In this document: one piece after another, positions 33,570 through 43,793 of the stretch
Position numbering within the stretch: the first letter of the stretch is position 1
How the letters are laid out: every line of letters starts with the position of its first letter
From: Streptomyces sp. NBC_00344
Lineage (GTDB): Bacteria > Actinomycetota > Actinomycetes > Streptomycetales > Streptomycetaceae
Direction: 5' to 3'
Length of the DNA stretch: 64,000 nt
Assembly (NCBI RefSeq): GCF_036088315.1
Contig: NZ_CP107996.1
Span: 5,477,501 to 5,541,500, forward strand
Made by a program: the position numbers and the translations under genes
Notes under the pieces: generated by a model
The model's database searches: none
Seen by the model: only the letters and a program-made list of their open reading frames with translations
What the model was told of the DNA's origin: nothing

Positions 33570-34292
33570 ATGGCGGTCCTCGTTGCGCTCGGAGCGTTCC
33601 TGATGACGCTGGTCGGCGGCTGGACGGCGCAGCGCGTCACCGACCGGCGCCATCTGGTGCTCGGTCTGGCCGGCGGCCTGATGCTCGGAGTGGTCGGACT
33701 CGACCTGCTGCCCGAGGCACTGGCCGCGGCCGGCACCGAGGTCTTCGGAGTGCCCGCCGCACTGCTGCTCTTCGTCGCCGGGTTCCTGGTGGCCCATCTG
33801 GTGGAACGGTTGCTGGCGGTGCGCCAGGCGGCGCACGGTGCGTCGGACGAGCGGGTCCCCCAGGTAGGACTGACCGCGGCCGCCGCGATGGTCGGGCACA
33901 GCCTGATGGACGGTGTCGCGATCGGCGCCGCCTTCCAGGTGGGCGGCGGCATGGGAGCCGCCGTGGCGATCGCGGTGATCACCCATGATTTCGCGGACGG
34001 ATTCAACACCTACACACTGACCAGCCTCTACGGCAATGCGCGCCGCAACGCGATCGCCATGCTGGTCGCCGACGCGCTGGCGCCCGTGGTGGGCGCCGCG
34101 TCGACGCTGTTGTTCACCCTCCCGGAGCAACCCCTCGGCTGCTATCTCGGCTTCTTCGGCGGCGTCCTGCTCTATCTGGCCGCCGCGGAGATCCTGCCCG
34201 AGGCGCACCACGACCACCCGGCGCGCTCCACGCTGCTGTTCACCGTCGCGGGAGTGGCCTTCATCTGGCTCGTTGTCGGCGTGGCGGGCTGA
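33570..34292 (+). CDS. ZIP-family divalent metal transporter
   Basis: The 240-residue protein has about eight membrane helices and the ZIP binuclear-site signatures: VGHSLMDGVAIG in helix 4 and ITHDFADGFNTY in helix 5. A second histidine/acid patch (EILPEAHHDH) lies near the C-terminus. It is surrounded by cobalamin genes on both sides, so cobalt or zinc import for the corrin pathway is possible, although ZIP proteins most often carry zinc or iron. AGGGG precedes ATG 33570. Confidence 0.85.
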   Translation: MAVLVALGAFLMTLVGGWTAQRVTDRRHLVLGLAGGLMLGVVGLDLLPEALAAAGTEVFGVPAALLLFVAGFLVAHLVERLLAVRQAAHGASDERVPQVGLTAAAAMVGHSLMDGVAIGAAFQVGGGMGAAVAIAVITHDFADGFNTYTLTSLYGNARRNAIAMLVADALAPVVGAASTLLFTLPEQPLGCYLGFFGGVLLYLAAAEILPEAHHDHPARSTLLFTVAGVAFIWLVVGVAG

Positions 34293-34303
34293 CCCGGGCC
34301 TCT

Positions 34304-35713
34304 TCACCCCGCGCACCCGTCCACGAACCGCCGGGCGAGCGCCGGATGCCCCGCCCAGTGCGTGTGCAGGTAGCTCGCGTGCACACCCTGCGAGACGAAC
34401 CCCTCGAGACGGCGCTCCGGCCGGTGCATGCCCCAGGCAGCGGTCTCCCCGGCGCCGGGCTCCAGTACCGTCCGGTGGAACTCGTGCCCCCGCAGCCGGG
34501 TACCGGCCAGGGCGAGCGAGCTGTCGGACACGGCGACCGCGTCCCGGTAGCCGAGGGTCAGCCGCTCCGACATCCGTGCCTCGGCGTCCAGTACGCCGCA
34601 CATCGGCTGCCCGTCGAGCGAGCGCGAGAGGTAGAGCAGGCCGGCGCACTCGGCTGCGATGGGCGCTCCGGAGTACGCGAGCTCGGCAACGGCCTTGCGC
34701 AGGGGCTCGTTGGCGGACAGCCCGGGGGCGTACACCTCGGGGAAGCCCCCGCCGATGACCAGACCGCCGGTGCCCTCGGGCAGTTGCTCGTCGTGCAGCG
34801 GGTCGAAGGTGACGACTTCGGCGCCGGCCGCGGTCAGGAGCTCGGTGTGCTCGGCGTACGAGAAGGTGAAGGCGGGCCCGCCGGCGACGGCGACGACGGG
34901 GCGAGCACCGCGGGGCGCGCCTTCCGTGCCGGTGCCGCTCAGCCGTCCGGGCGGCGAAACGCCCGTCCGGACGGGCAGCTCCGCCACGGCGACGTGCGGA
35001 TCCCAGGCATCCCCGTCCAGGGCCGGAGCACTGCGCGCCAGAGCCAGCAGGGCCTCCAGATCACACCCGGCCCGCACCTGTGCGGCCAGCGCGCGTACCG
35101 AATCGACCGCCTCCGGCCGGCGCTCGGCGACCGGCACCAGACCGAGATGCCGGGCCGGTGTCCGCACCTGCGGCGCCCGCCGCAGAACGCCGAGCACCGG
35201 CACCCCGGACTCGTCCAGCGCCTCCCGCAGCATCGTCTCGTGGCGATCGGACGCCACCTTGTTGAGGATCACCCCGCCGATCCGCACCGCCGGATCCCAG
35301 GAGGCGAACCCGTGCACGAGCGCGGCCACCGAACGTGACTGGGACGAGGCGTCGACCACCAGCACCACGGGTGCCCGCAGCAGTTTGGCGACCTGCGCCG
35401 TGGAAGCCAGCTCGCCCTGGCCGGCCGCCCCGTCGAACAGCCCCATGACGCCCTCGATCACCGCCAGATCGCAGCCGGCCGCACCGTGCGCGAAGAGCGG
35501 TGCGATGAGCTCCGTACCGCACATGTACGCGTCGAGATTGCGCCCCGGCCTGCCGGTGGCCAGTGCGTGGTAGCCGGGGTCTATGTAGTCGGGTCCCACC
35601 TTGTGCGGGGACACCGCGAGCCCCCGTTCGGCGAAGGCGGCCATCAGACCCGTGACCACGGTGGTCTTGCCGCTCCCCGAAGCCGGCGCCGCGACGACGA
35701 GCCGAGCTACCAC
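34304..35713 (-). CDS. cobB: Cobyrinic acid a,c-diamide synthase
   Basis: The 469-residue glutamine amidotransferase starts VARLVVAAPASGSGKTTV (P-loop-like ATP site at 10-18), followed by the family block VGPDYIDPGYH; the C-terminal triad-type GATase domain has its cysteine in IAAECAGLLYLS and the histidine in RGHEFH. It amidates the a and c side chains. The GTG at 35713 overlaps the cobO stop by 7 bp. Last gene of the riboswitch-controlled operon, converging on the ZIP gene 12 bp away. Confidence 0.95.
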   Translation of the reverse strand: MVARLVVAAPASGSGKTTVVTGLMAAFAERGLAVSPHKVGPDYIDPGYHALATGRPGRNLDAYMCGTELIAPLFAHGAAGCDLAVIEGVMGLFDGAAGQGELASTAQVAKLLRAPVVLVVDASSQSRSVAALVHGFASWDPAVRIGGVILNKVASDRHETMLREALDESGVPVLGVLRRAPQVRTPARHLGLVPVAERRPEAVDSVRALAAQVRAGCDLEALLALARSAPALDGDAWDPHVAVAELPVRTGVSPPGRLSGTGTEGAPRGARPVVAVAGGPAFTFSYAEHTELLTAAGAEVVTFDPLHDEQLPEGTGGLVIGGGFPEVYAPGLSANEPLRKAVAELAYSGAPIAAECAGLLYLSRSLDGQPMCGVLDAEARMSERLTLGYRDAVAVSDSSLALAGTRLRGHEFHRTVLEPGAGETAAWGMHRPERRLEGFVSQGVHASYLHTHWAGHPALARRFVDGCAG

Positions 35714-36303
35714 TCGATGCCCCTCTGGCCCTTCTGACCGGCGTCCATCGGATGCTTGACCTTGGTCATCTCGGTCACCAGATCCGCGAAGCCGAGCAGT
35801 TCCTCCGGGGCGTTGCGGCCGGTGATGACCACATGCTGGGTGCCGGGGCGGTCCCGCAGCACGGCGATCACCTCGTCGGTGTCCACCCACCCCCAGTGCA
35901 TGGGGTAGGCGAACTCGTCCAGCACGTACAGCCGGTACGTCTCCGCGGCGAGGTCGCGCTTGACCTGCTCCCAGCCTTCCCTGGCCGCCTCCTCGCTGGA
36001 CTCGATGTCCCGCTGCACCCAGGACCAGCCCTCGCCCATCTTGTGCCAGGCGACGGTCCCGCCCTCGCCGCTCTCGCCGAGCACCCGCAGGGCCCGCTCC
36101 TCACCGACCTTCCACTTCGCCGACTTGACGAACTGGAACACCCCGATGGGCCATCCCTGGTTCCATCCGCGCAGCGCGAGCCCGAAGGCGGCCGTCGACT
36201 TGCCCTTCCCGGGGCCGGTGTGCACCAGGGTCAGCGGCCGGTTGCGGCGCTGGCGTGTGGTGAGCCCGTCGTCGGGCACGGTGGTCGGCTGTCCCTGCGG
36301 CAT
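35707..36303 (-). CDS. cobO: Cob(I)yrinic acid a,c-diamide adenosyltransferase
   Basis: The 198-residue CobA/CobO-type adenosyltransferase has the P-loop GPGKGKST at 30-37, the conserved GVFQFVKSAKWKVGEE, and LYVLDEFAYPMHWGWVD and TGRNAPEEL. It transfers the 5'-deoxyadenosyl group of ATP to reduced cobalt. The ATG at 36303 overlaps the chelatase stop by one base (TGATG). Confidence 0.96.
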   Translation of the reverse strand: MPQGQPTTVPDDGLTTRQRRNRPLTLVHTGPGKGKSTAAFGLALRGWNQGWPIGVFQFVKSAKWKVGEERALRVLGESGEGGTVAWHKMGEGWSWVQRDIESSEEAAREGWEQVKRDLAAETYRLYVLDEFAYPMHWGWVDTDEVIAVLRDRPGTQHVVITGRNAPEELLGFADLVTEMTKVKHPMDAGQKGQRGIEW

Positions 36304-38402
36304 CAGGCCGCCCTCCTCGAAGTGGTCCGGGCACCGGTCCCGGATCCGGTCGACACGTCCTTCACAAGCCCTGCGATGCTCTCGGCGCGCAAGTCGTCCA
36401 ACGTGACCGCGGTGCCGCCGAGATGGCGCGCCAGGTCACCGGCGAGCCCCAGCCGTACCGGCCCCGACTCGCAGTCCACGACGATGGACGCGATGCCTTC
36501 GGCCTCGTGCAGCCTGGCAGCCCGGGCGGCCAGCGCGACCGGCTCCGGCCCGCCGGTGGCGCGCCCGTCCGTGACGACGACCAGCAGCGGGCGGCGGGAG
36601 GGATCCCGCATCCGCTCGATCCGCAGAACGTCATGGGCCTTCAACAACCCGGCGCCCACCGGGGTCCGCCCTCCGGTGGGCAGTTGCTCGAGCCGGGCCG
36701 CCGCCGCGTCGACGGATGAGGTGGGCGGCAGGGCGACCTCCGCGTCCTTGCCGCGGAAGGTCACCAGACCCACCTTGTCGCGCCGCTGGTACGCGTCGAG
36801 CAGCAGCGAGAGCACCGCACCCTTCACCGCGCTCATCCGCTGACGCGCGGCCATCGATCCGGACGCGTCGACCACGAACAGCACCAGATTGCCCTCGCGC
36901 CCCTCCCTGGAGGCCTGCCGCAGATCGTCCCTGCGGACCACCAGACCGGTACCGGACCTGCCGCGGGCCCGCTGATGCGGCGCGGCGGCCTGCACCGTCG
37001 CCGCCAGATGCAGCTTGGTGAGCGCCCCTCGGGGCCTGGTGGCCCCGGTGGTCCTGCCGTGCTCGGTACGCGCCCGGGAGCGGCGTCCGGCCGCGCCCTC
37101 CCCGAGCCCGGGCACGCTCATCATCTTCGTCCTGAACGGCTCGGCCGCCCTGGCGGCCGGCTGCTCTCCGCCCCGGCTGCCCGGCGGATCTGCCGTCTCC
37201 CCGGAACCGGCGGGGCTTTCGGAGCCGCCGGAGCCTTCGGAGTTGTCCGAGTGCCGGCCCGGGTCGCCGGACTCGGGCGTGTCGCCGGCACCGCCGTCGC
37301 TCTCCGGCGGCGTGCCGGGCCCGTCCTGCGGAGGACTTCCGCCCCCATCGGGCCCGCCGGGGTCGGGATCGTCGTCGCTGTCCCCTCCGAACTCCCTGAG
37401 CGTGTCGTCGAGCTTGTCCTCGTCGAGTCCCGGCGCGTCGAACGGGTTCCGCCTGCGCCGGTGCGGCAGCGCGAGCAGCGCGGCCTGCCGTACGTCGTCC
37501 GCTGTGACGTCGCTGCGCCCCGCCCAGGCGGCCAGTGCGCTCGCGGTACGGGCCATCACGATGTCGGCCCGCATACCGTCCACCTCGAAGGCCGCGCAGG
37601 TCGCCGCGATCTGCAGCAGCGCGGGGTCGCCGAGACGGACGGCCGGCAGCAGCGCCCGTGCCGCCTCGATGCGCTCGCGCAACGCGCCTTCCTCCTCGGC
37701 CCACTTGGCGGCGAAGGCCGCGGGGTCGTCGTCGTACGCCAGACGCCGCCTGACCACCTCGACCCGCTGTTCGGGCTCCCGCGATGCGGCGACCTCCACG
37801 GTCAGTCCGAAGCGGTCCAGCAACTGCGGCCGCAGCTCACCCTCTTCCGGGTTCATGGTTCCGACCAGCAGGAAGCGGGCGGCGTGGCGTACCGACACAC
37901 CCTCGCGCTCGACGTACGAAGCCCCCATGGCGGCCGCGTCGAGCAGCAGGTCCACCAGGTGGTCGTGCAGCAGATTGACCTCGTCGACGTAGAGGATCCC
38001 GCGGTGTGCGTCCGCGAGCAGCCCCGGCTCGAAGGCCTTCACCCCCTCGGCGAGCGCCCGTTCGATGTCCAGGGCTCCGACCAGCCGGTCCTCGGAGGCC
38101 CCGACGGGCAGTTCGACCATGCGCGCGTCCCGCGACACGCCCGCAGCCTCGTCCGCAGCACTGTGCGGCCCGTCGGGACACGCCGGGTCGGGGGCCACCG
38201 GATCGCAGGAGAAGCGACAGCCCGCGACGACGGCGACATCGGGCAGCAGGGCCGAAAGGGCCCGGACGGCTGTCGACTTGGCGGTGCCCTTCTCTCCTCG
38301 GACCAGTACACCGCCCACGGCGGGGGACACCGCGTTGAGCAGCAGCCCGAGCCGCAGGTCGTCCATCCCGACTATCGCGGTGAACGGATAGGGGGTGGTC
38401 AT
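36303..38402 (-). CDS. Putative cobaltochelatase, fused ChlI/ChlD (AAA+ and VWA) subunit
   Basis: The 699-residue protein is a fusion. Residues 1-330 are an AAA+ domain of the magnesium-chelatase ChlI type (Walker A GEKGTAKST near 36, Walker B LYVDEVNLL, FLLVGTMNPEEG). A long acidic Pro/Gly/Ser-rich linker follows (about 335-430). The C-terminal part is a VWA domain with the MIDAS motif DASGSM and TFRGKD. In actinobacteria such fusions are annotated as cobaltochelatase and would work with a CobN-type subunit, not present in this window. The open frame continues upstream to 39080, but ATG 38402 follows AAGGAG and starts the AAA+ fold. Confidence 0.9.
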   Translation of the reverse strand: MTTPYPFTAIVGMDDLRLGLLLNAVSPAVGGVLVRGEKGTAKSTAVRALSALLPDVAVVAGCRFSCDPVAPDPACPDGPHSAADEAAGVSRDARMVELPVGASEDRLVGALDIERALAEGVKAFEPGLLADAHRGILYVDEVNLLHDHLVDLLLDAAAMGASYVEREGVSVRHAARFLLVGTMNPEEGELRPQLLDRFGLTVEVAASREPEQRVEVVRRRLAYDDDPAAFAAKWAEEEGALRERIEAARALLPAVRLGDPALLQIAATCAAFEVDGMRADIVMARTASALAAWAGRSDVTADDVRQAALLALPHRRRRNPFDAPGLDEDKLDDTLREFGGDSDDDPDPGGPDGGGSPPQDGPGTPPESDGGAGDTPESGDPGRHSDNSEGSGGSESPAGSGETADPPGSRGGEQPAARAAEPFRTKMMSVPGLGEGAAGRRSRARTEHGRTTGATRPRGALTKLHLAATVQAAAPHQRARGRSGTGLVVRRDDLRQASREGREGNLVLFVVDASGSMAARQRMSAVKGAVLSLLLDAYQRRDKVGLVTFRGKDAEVALPPTSSVDAAAARLEQLPTGGRTPVGAGLLKAHDVLRIERMRDPSRRPLLVVVTDGRATGGPEPVALAARAARLHEAEGIASIVVDCESGPVRLGLAGDLARHLGGTAVTLDDLRAESIAGLVKDVSTGSGTGARTTSRRAA

Positions 38403-38499
38403 GAGGGGATCACTCCTTCTGGGGGACGGACGGACGGGCGGACGGCGGCAGACTGCCGGCCGGTGCGCGGCAGCGGCGGGGTGCCATTCAGCGGGGCGC

Positions 38500-40044
38500 T
38501 CATGGCGCTCCGGGTGCGATGAAGGGAAGTCCTGCCGGGGCGCCCGACTCGATGAGGGCGAGCAGCCCTTCGGTGTCGGCGTGCTCCTCGATGAGGTCGC
38601 CCAGACGGTCCAGCTGGTTCTCGCGGAGCATCCCGAAGCTGGTGTCCGGGGCCGGTACGAAGCGACGCCCCGCAGCCCGGGCCACTTCCCGCAGGAAGGC
38701 GCGCCGGAAGCCGTCGCTCTCCAGTGAGCCGTGCCAGTGCGTGCCCCAGACAGAACCGGTGCGGCAGCCGTCCAGGAAGGTTTGGCCGCCCAGCACTTCG
38801 GCGACACCGTGATGGATCTCGTAGCCCTCGACGCGCTCGCCCAGGGCCTCGCCGACGGGCCTGGCGAGCGTCTTCTCCGCGGCGAACCTGACGCGTACCG
38901 GAAGCAGCCCGAGGGCGTCCACGGCTCCGGCCCGCGACTCGATCTCGTCCTCGATGTGCTCACCGAGGAGCTGGAAGCCACCGCAGATCCCCAGGACCGG
39001 GCGACCCTCGGCGGCACGCCGGGCCAGCGCGTCGGCAAGTCCGCGCCGGCGCAGCCACTCCAGTGCGCGCACGGTGCCACGGGTCCCCGGCACGATCACC
39101 AGGTCCGCGTCGACCAGTTCTTCGGCCCGGTCCACGAAACGCACCACGACACCGGGCTCGGCCGCCAGGGCGTCCACATCGGTGAAGTTCGACATCAGCG
39201 GTACGGCGCAGACCGCGACCCGCAGCACGTCCTCCCCGTACGGAGGGGCGACCGCGGACTCGCGCACGGCGCCCCGCATCGACACGTGCAGCCCGTCCTC
39301 CTCGTCGATGCCGAGACCGTGCGTGAACGGCAGTACGCCGTAGGTGCGCCGCCCGGTGAGCCCGTGCAGCATGTCGAGTCCCGGTTCGAGCAGTGACGCG
39401 TCGCCGCGGAACTTGTTGACGATGTACCCGGCGACCAGTGCCTGGTCCTCGGCGCTGAGCAGCGCCGTGGTGCCGAAGAACGAGGCGAACACACCACCGC
39501 GGTCGATGTCGCCCACCACCACCACGGGGAACCGCGCCGCCCGCGCTATGCCCATGTTGACGATGTCCGTACGGCGCAGATTGATCTCGGCAGGACTGCC
39601 GGCTCCCTCACAGATCACGGCGTCATATGTGCCCCGGAGCTGAGCCAGACAGTCCGTGACAGTCCCCAGCAGTGCTTCCTGACGCCCCTGGTACCGCGCC
39701 GGCCCACCGGACGGCCCCTGCGGCACGCCGAAGAATCCGCGCGCACTCATCTCGCCCACCGGCCTGCCCAGCAGCACCACTTGGCTCGACTTGTCACTGC
39801 CCGGTTTGAGCAGAACCGGGTTCATCAGCGCCGAAGGTTCCACCCTGGCGGCCTGCGCCTGCATCGCCTGCGCCCGCCCGATCTCCGCGCCCTCGCGTGT
39901 CACGAAGGAATTCAGCGACATGTTCTGTGCCTTGAACGGTGCGACCTTCACCCCGCGGCGCACCAGCCACCGGCAGATGCCCGCGGTCACCACACTCTTC
40001 CCGGCATCCGAAGTGGTTCCGGCGACCAGCAGTCCGCCACTCAT
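38500..40044 (-). CDS. cobQ: Cobyric acid synthase
   Basis: The 514-residue amidotransferase starts LLVAGTTSDAGKSVVTAGICR (ATP site), followed by VAPFKAQNMSLNS, the CobQ signature, and CEGAGSPAEINL. The GATase domain has its cysteine in LGICGGFQLLG and ends GYEIHHG...GTHWHG. It amidates four side chains of adenosyl-cobyrinic acid diamide. The start overlaps the cobD stop (ATGA). Confidence 0.96.
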   Translation of the reverse strand: MSGGLLVAGTTSDAGKSVVTAGICRWLVRRGVKVAPFKAQNMSLNSFVTREGAEIGRAQAMQAQAARVEPSALMNPVLLKPGSDKSSQVVLLGRPVGEMSARGFFGVPQGPSGGPARYQGRQEALLGTVTDCLAQLRGTYDAVICEGAGSPAEINLRRTDIVNMGIARAARFPVVVVGDIDRGGVFASFFGTTALLSAEDQALVAGYIVNKFRGDASLLEPGLDMLHGLTGRRTYGVLPFTHGLGIDEEDGLHVSMRGAVRESAVAPPYGEDVLRVAVCAVPLMSNFTDVDALAAEPGVVVRFVDRAEELVDADLVIVPGTRGTVRALEWLRRRGLADALARRAAEGRPVLGICGGFQLLGEHIEDEIESRAGAVDALGLLPVRVRFAAEKTLARPVGEALGERVEGYEIHHGVAEVLGGQTFLDGCRTGSVWGTHWHGSLESDGFRRAFLREVARAAGRRFVPAPDTSFGMLRENQLDRLGDLIEEHADTEGLLALIESGAPAGLPFIAPGAP

Positions 40045-40970
40045 CCGCGCACCTTTCTCACCACAAGGGCCGCCGCGAGTGCGAGCAGTCCCACCCGGCG
40101 CGACAGCCGCACCGCTCGGTCGATGTCGCCCACTGCGACGGGCCTGCCGCCGCCGTTGAGCACCGCCCGGTGCTCGATCCGGCCGCTGTACGCGAGTGTG
40201 CCGCCGAGCCGGACGCCCAGCGCCCCCGCGAACGAGGCCTCCACCGGGCCCGCGTTGGGGCTCGGATGCCCGCCCGCGTCCTCGCGCCAGGCGCGTGCCG
40301 CCGCCCGCGGGTCGCCTCCGGCGAGCACCGCGAGCACGGCGGTCAGCCGGGCCCCCGGCCAGCCGGCCAGATCGTCGAGCCGCGCCGAGGCCCAGCCGTA
40401 CCGCAGGTACCGGGGCGACTTGTGTCCGACCATGGCGTCGAGGGTGTTCACCGCACGGAAACCGGCCAGCCCGGGCACCCCGCACAGGGCACCCCAGACG
40501 AGTGCGCCCACCACGGCGTCCGATGTGTTCTCGGCGACGGACTCCACCACCGCGCGCGCCAGTTGCTGTTCGTCGAGAGCCTGCGGGTCCCGCCCGCACA
40601 GATGCGGTAGCCGCTCCCTGGCCGCTTCGATGTCCCCCGCGGCCAGCGCCTCGCCGATCGCGCGCGCTTCCCGCCCCAGTGAGGTCCCGCCGATGACCGC
40701 CCAGGTGGTGGCGGCGGTCAGCGCGATGCCCGCACCCGGGTTCCCGCGTACGGCCCGCCCGGCAAGCACCGCGGCGCTCACCGCGGCTCCGGCGCAGACC
40801 AGGGTGTGCAGTGCCCCCCAGCCCCGGTGGTCGCGCCACAGCCGCCGCTCCACAGCGGCCGCGGCCCGCCCGAAAGCGGCGACGGGGTGTCCGCGGCGCG
40901 GGTCCGCGAGGATCAGGTCCCCGACAAGGCCGGCGGTGGCGCCGTACACGAATACACGCTCGGCACGCAT
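40041..40970 (-). CDS. cobD: Adenosylcobinamide-phosphate synthase (CbiB/CobD)
   Basis: The 309-residue membrane protein of the CbiB family has DLILADPRRGHPVAAFGR near the N-terminus, AVVESVAENTSDAVVGAL and SPNAGPVEASFAGALGVRLGG, all diagnostic. It joins the aminopropanol (or its phosphate) to cobyric acid. First gene of the operon, about 100 nt downstream of the cobalamin riboswitch. Confidence 0.96.
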   Translation of the reverse strand: MRAERVFVYGATAGLVGDLILADPRRGHPVAAFGRAAAAVERRLWRDHRGWGALHTLVCAGAAVSAAVLAGRAVRGNPGAGIALTAATTWAVIGGTSLGREARAIGEALAAGDIEAARERLPHLCGRDPQALDEQQLARAVVESVAENTSDAVVGALVWGALCGVPGLAGFRAVNTLDAMVGHKSPRYLRYGWASARLDDLAGWPGARLTAVLAVLAGGDPRAAARAWREDAGGHPSPNAGPVEASFAGALGVRLGGTLAYSGRIEHRAVLNGGGRPVAVGDIDRAVRLSRRVGLLALAAALVVRKVRG

Positions 40971-41089
40971 GGCGTCAGCAGGCCGATACGCCTCGGCGGA
41001 CCTTCGCGACGGTGGTACTCGGAGGATCGGGCAGCAGGCAGCCGCGCATGGCGATAGGTCCTCACTCAGGGTGTCCGCGCCCTGGTTCG

Positions 41090-41215
41090 ACGTGTCCGGC
41101 GGTGAGAGTTCCTGGCTCCCGGGGGGTGCCCCCCGATGACAGTGGCGGGACCGCGCCGGATTCGCACCGGGCTTCCTCTCCTGCCGCCGTATTGGCCTCG
41201 GCAGTCCACCACGCG
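41090..41215 (-). ncRNA. Cobalamin riboswitch
   Basis: Read on the minus strand, the region contains the conserved core in order: GGAAGCCCGGTGCGAATCC, then GCGGTCCCGCCACTG (complement 41140-41146 for GCCACTG), a GC-rich variable stem, and the B12 box AGCCAGGAACTC (complement 41106-41117). This is the adenosylcobalamin-sensing element. It precedes cobD-cobQ-chelatase-cobO-cobB and should repress that operon when B12 is plentiful. The outer boundaries are approximate. Confidence 0.93.
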
Positions 41216-41268
41216 CCGCGAACAGCCGTCAACTCACCCTTGACCTGCGGCGAGGGACTGTGCTGAGG

Positions 41269-41330
41269 CCCACAGCGGTCCGCCCCGCGTCCGGCCGTGG
41301 AGAGCCGGACGCGGGGCGGACCGCTGTGGG
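41269..41330. terminator. Perfect 27-bp hairpin insulating the cob riboswitch from the phosphate genes
   Basis: Arms 41269-41295 (starting CCCACAGCGGTCC) and 41304-41330 (ending GGACCGCTGTGGG) are complementary at all 27 positions around an 8-base loop. It begins 10 bp after the stop of the small membrane protein gene on the minus strand and lies upstream of the riboswitch, so it most likely terminates the phosphate-transporter transcript. Exceptionally stable for its position. Confidence 0.85.
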
Positions 41331-41339
41331 GTACGGGGA

Positions 41340-41573
41340 TCAGGCCACGATCAGATAGATCCCGTAGGCGACGGCCGCCGCGCAGAGCGCGAAACAGAGG
41401 TAGGCGCCGGAGCGGGCCGCGACGGCCGGTCGGGAAGCGGTGTGAGCCGCCCCCTCCGGCGCGGATCTGCCGGCGAGAGCCACCACCCCGAGGGTGAACA
41501 GGCCCACCAGCCCCACGGTGGACACGAGGCTGACGCCGAAGACGGTGCCGAGAGCTGCCCAGTCGATGTTCAT
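41340..41573 (-). CDS. Small membrane protein linked to the phosphate transporter
   Basis: The 77-residue protein has two hydrophobic segments: LGTVFGVSLVSTVGLVGLFTLG (8-29) and GAYLCFALCAAAVAYGIYLIV (56-76), joined by a short hydrophilic loop. It follows the Pit gene by 20 bp on the same strand. Its place suggests an accessory role in phosphate transport; the sequence alone gives no function. Confidence 0.75.
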   Translation of the reverse strand: MNIDWAALGTVFGVSLVSTVGLVGLFTLGVVALAGRSAPEGAAHTASRPAVAARSGAYLCFALCAAAVAYGIYLIVA

Positions 41574-41593
41574 GCTGCGGGTGTCCTTCTGCT

Positions 41594-42829
<1,236 letters not shown>

Positions 42830-42876
42830 TTACCTGGGCAATCGCTCGAGGTCATTGACGCACCGAACGTAGGCAA

Positions 42877-42898
42877 CCTGAGTGAACGGAAGATGAAC
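42877..42898 (-). promoter_or_regulatory. PHO box (PhoP-binding direct repeat units)
   Basis: On the minus strand two adjacent 11-bp units read GTTCATCTTCC and GTTCACTCAGG, matching the Streptomyces PhoP direct-repeat pattern GTTCAYYYR-. A third degenerate unit (TTGCCTACGTT) may follow. It lies 48-69 bp upstream of the Pit start codon, predicting control by phosphate limitation. Confidence 0.75.
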
Positions 42899-43024
42899 TG
42901 AGGCGGGCGCTGTGGTGACTCTGTCCGGTCGGCGCGGTTCCGGTTCCGGTCACCGGCACCCGGTGCGCAGCGGAGTCTGCCGCGTGCCGTGTGGCGCTGT
43001 GGGCGGGCCTGGCATCATCGCCGG

Positions 43025-43687
43025 ATGACCGACCGCGACAGCACACCGACCGCAATCGCCCGGGCCTGGCACGACCTGGTCGCCACCGCCCGCAGATCGG
43101 CGGCGGAGGGCCTGGTCGTCGGCACATCGGGGAACGTGTCGGTACGCACCGGTGATCTGGTGCTCGTCACCCCCAGCGGGGTCCCCTACGACAGGCTCGG
43201 CCCCGAGGACACCGTCGCGGTGGACCTGGAGGGCCGCCAGGTGGCCGGCGAGCTGAAACCGACCAGTGAACTGCCGCTGCACCTGGCGGTCTACCGGCAC
43301 ACCGGGGCGTCCGCCGTGGTCCACACCCACGCCGTGCACGCGACGGCTGTCTCCACTCTGGTCCCTGAGCTGCCGGTCATCCACTACATGACCGCGGCGC
43401 TCGGCGGCCCGGTACGGGTCGCTCCCTACGCGCTGTACGGAACGGACGAGCTGGCCCGGAACATGCTCGCGGCGCTGGAGGGCCGCACCGGCTGTCTCCT
43501 GCGCAACCACGGCACGGTGACCGTCGGCGGTTCCCTCGACCAGGCCTACGACCGCACGGCCCAGCTGGAGTGGATGTGCAGGCTCTGGCTCACCGCGAGC
43601 TCGGTTCCCGGCCGGACCCCCTCGCTGCTCTCCGCCGCCGAACTGGCCGAGGTGGGCGAGAAGCTCCGGGGTTACGGACAGGGGTAG
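43025..43687 (+). CDS. Class II aldolase/adducin-family protein (L-fuculose-phosphate aldolase-like)
   Basis: The 220-residue protein has the class II aldolase pattern: GTSGNVSVRTGD (phosphate-binding, near 34), PTSELPLHLAVY with the catalytic glutamate, zinc histidines in VVHTHAVHAT, and the third histidine in LLRNHGTVTVG. Family members cleave L-fuculose-1-phosphate or related sugar phosphates. It is transcribed with the following hydrolase only if the 106-bp gap is read through. Substrate uncertain. Confidence 0.88.
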   Translation: MTDRDSTPTAIARAWHDLVATARRSAAEGLVVGTSGNVSVRTGDLVLVTPSGVPYDRLGPEDTVAVDLEGRQVAGELKPTSELPLHLAVYRHTGASAVVHTHAVHATAVSTLVPELPVIHYMTAALGGPVRVAPYALYGTDELARNMLAALEGRTGCLLRNHGTVTVGGSLDQAYDRTAQLEWMCRLWLTASSVPGRTPSLLSAAELAEVGEKLRGYGQG

Positions 43688-43793
43688 CGGGGCGGCCGCC
43701 GACGACCCCCTCCCGGAGGCCCGGGGTACCCGGGGCCGGCCCTTTTGCTGCCGCCCACTGGCCCTCGCGCCCGGGTGAGCCGACACTGGGACA

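Noticed and set aside
38403..39080. An N-terminal extension giving a 925-residue chelatase
   Set aside because: The extra part overlaps cobQ in another frame, and ATG 38402 with AAGGAG begins exactly at the AAA+ domain.
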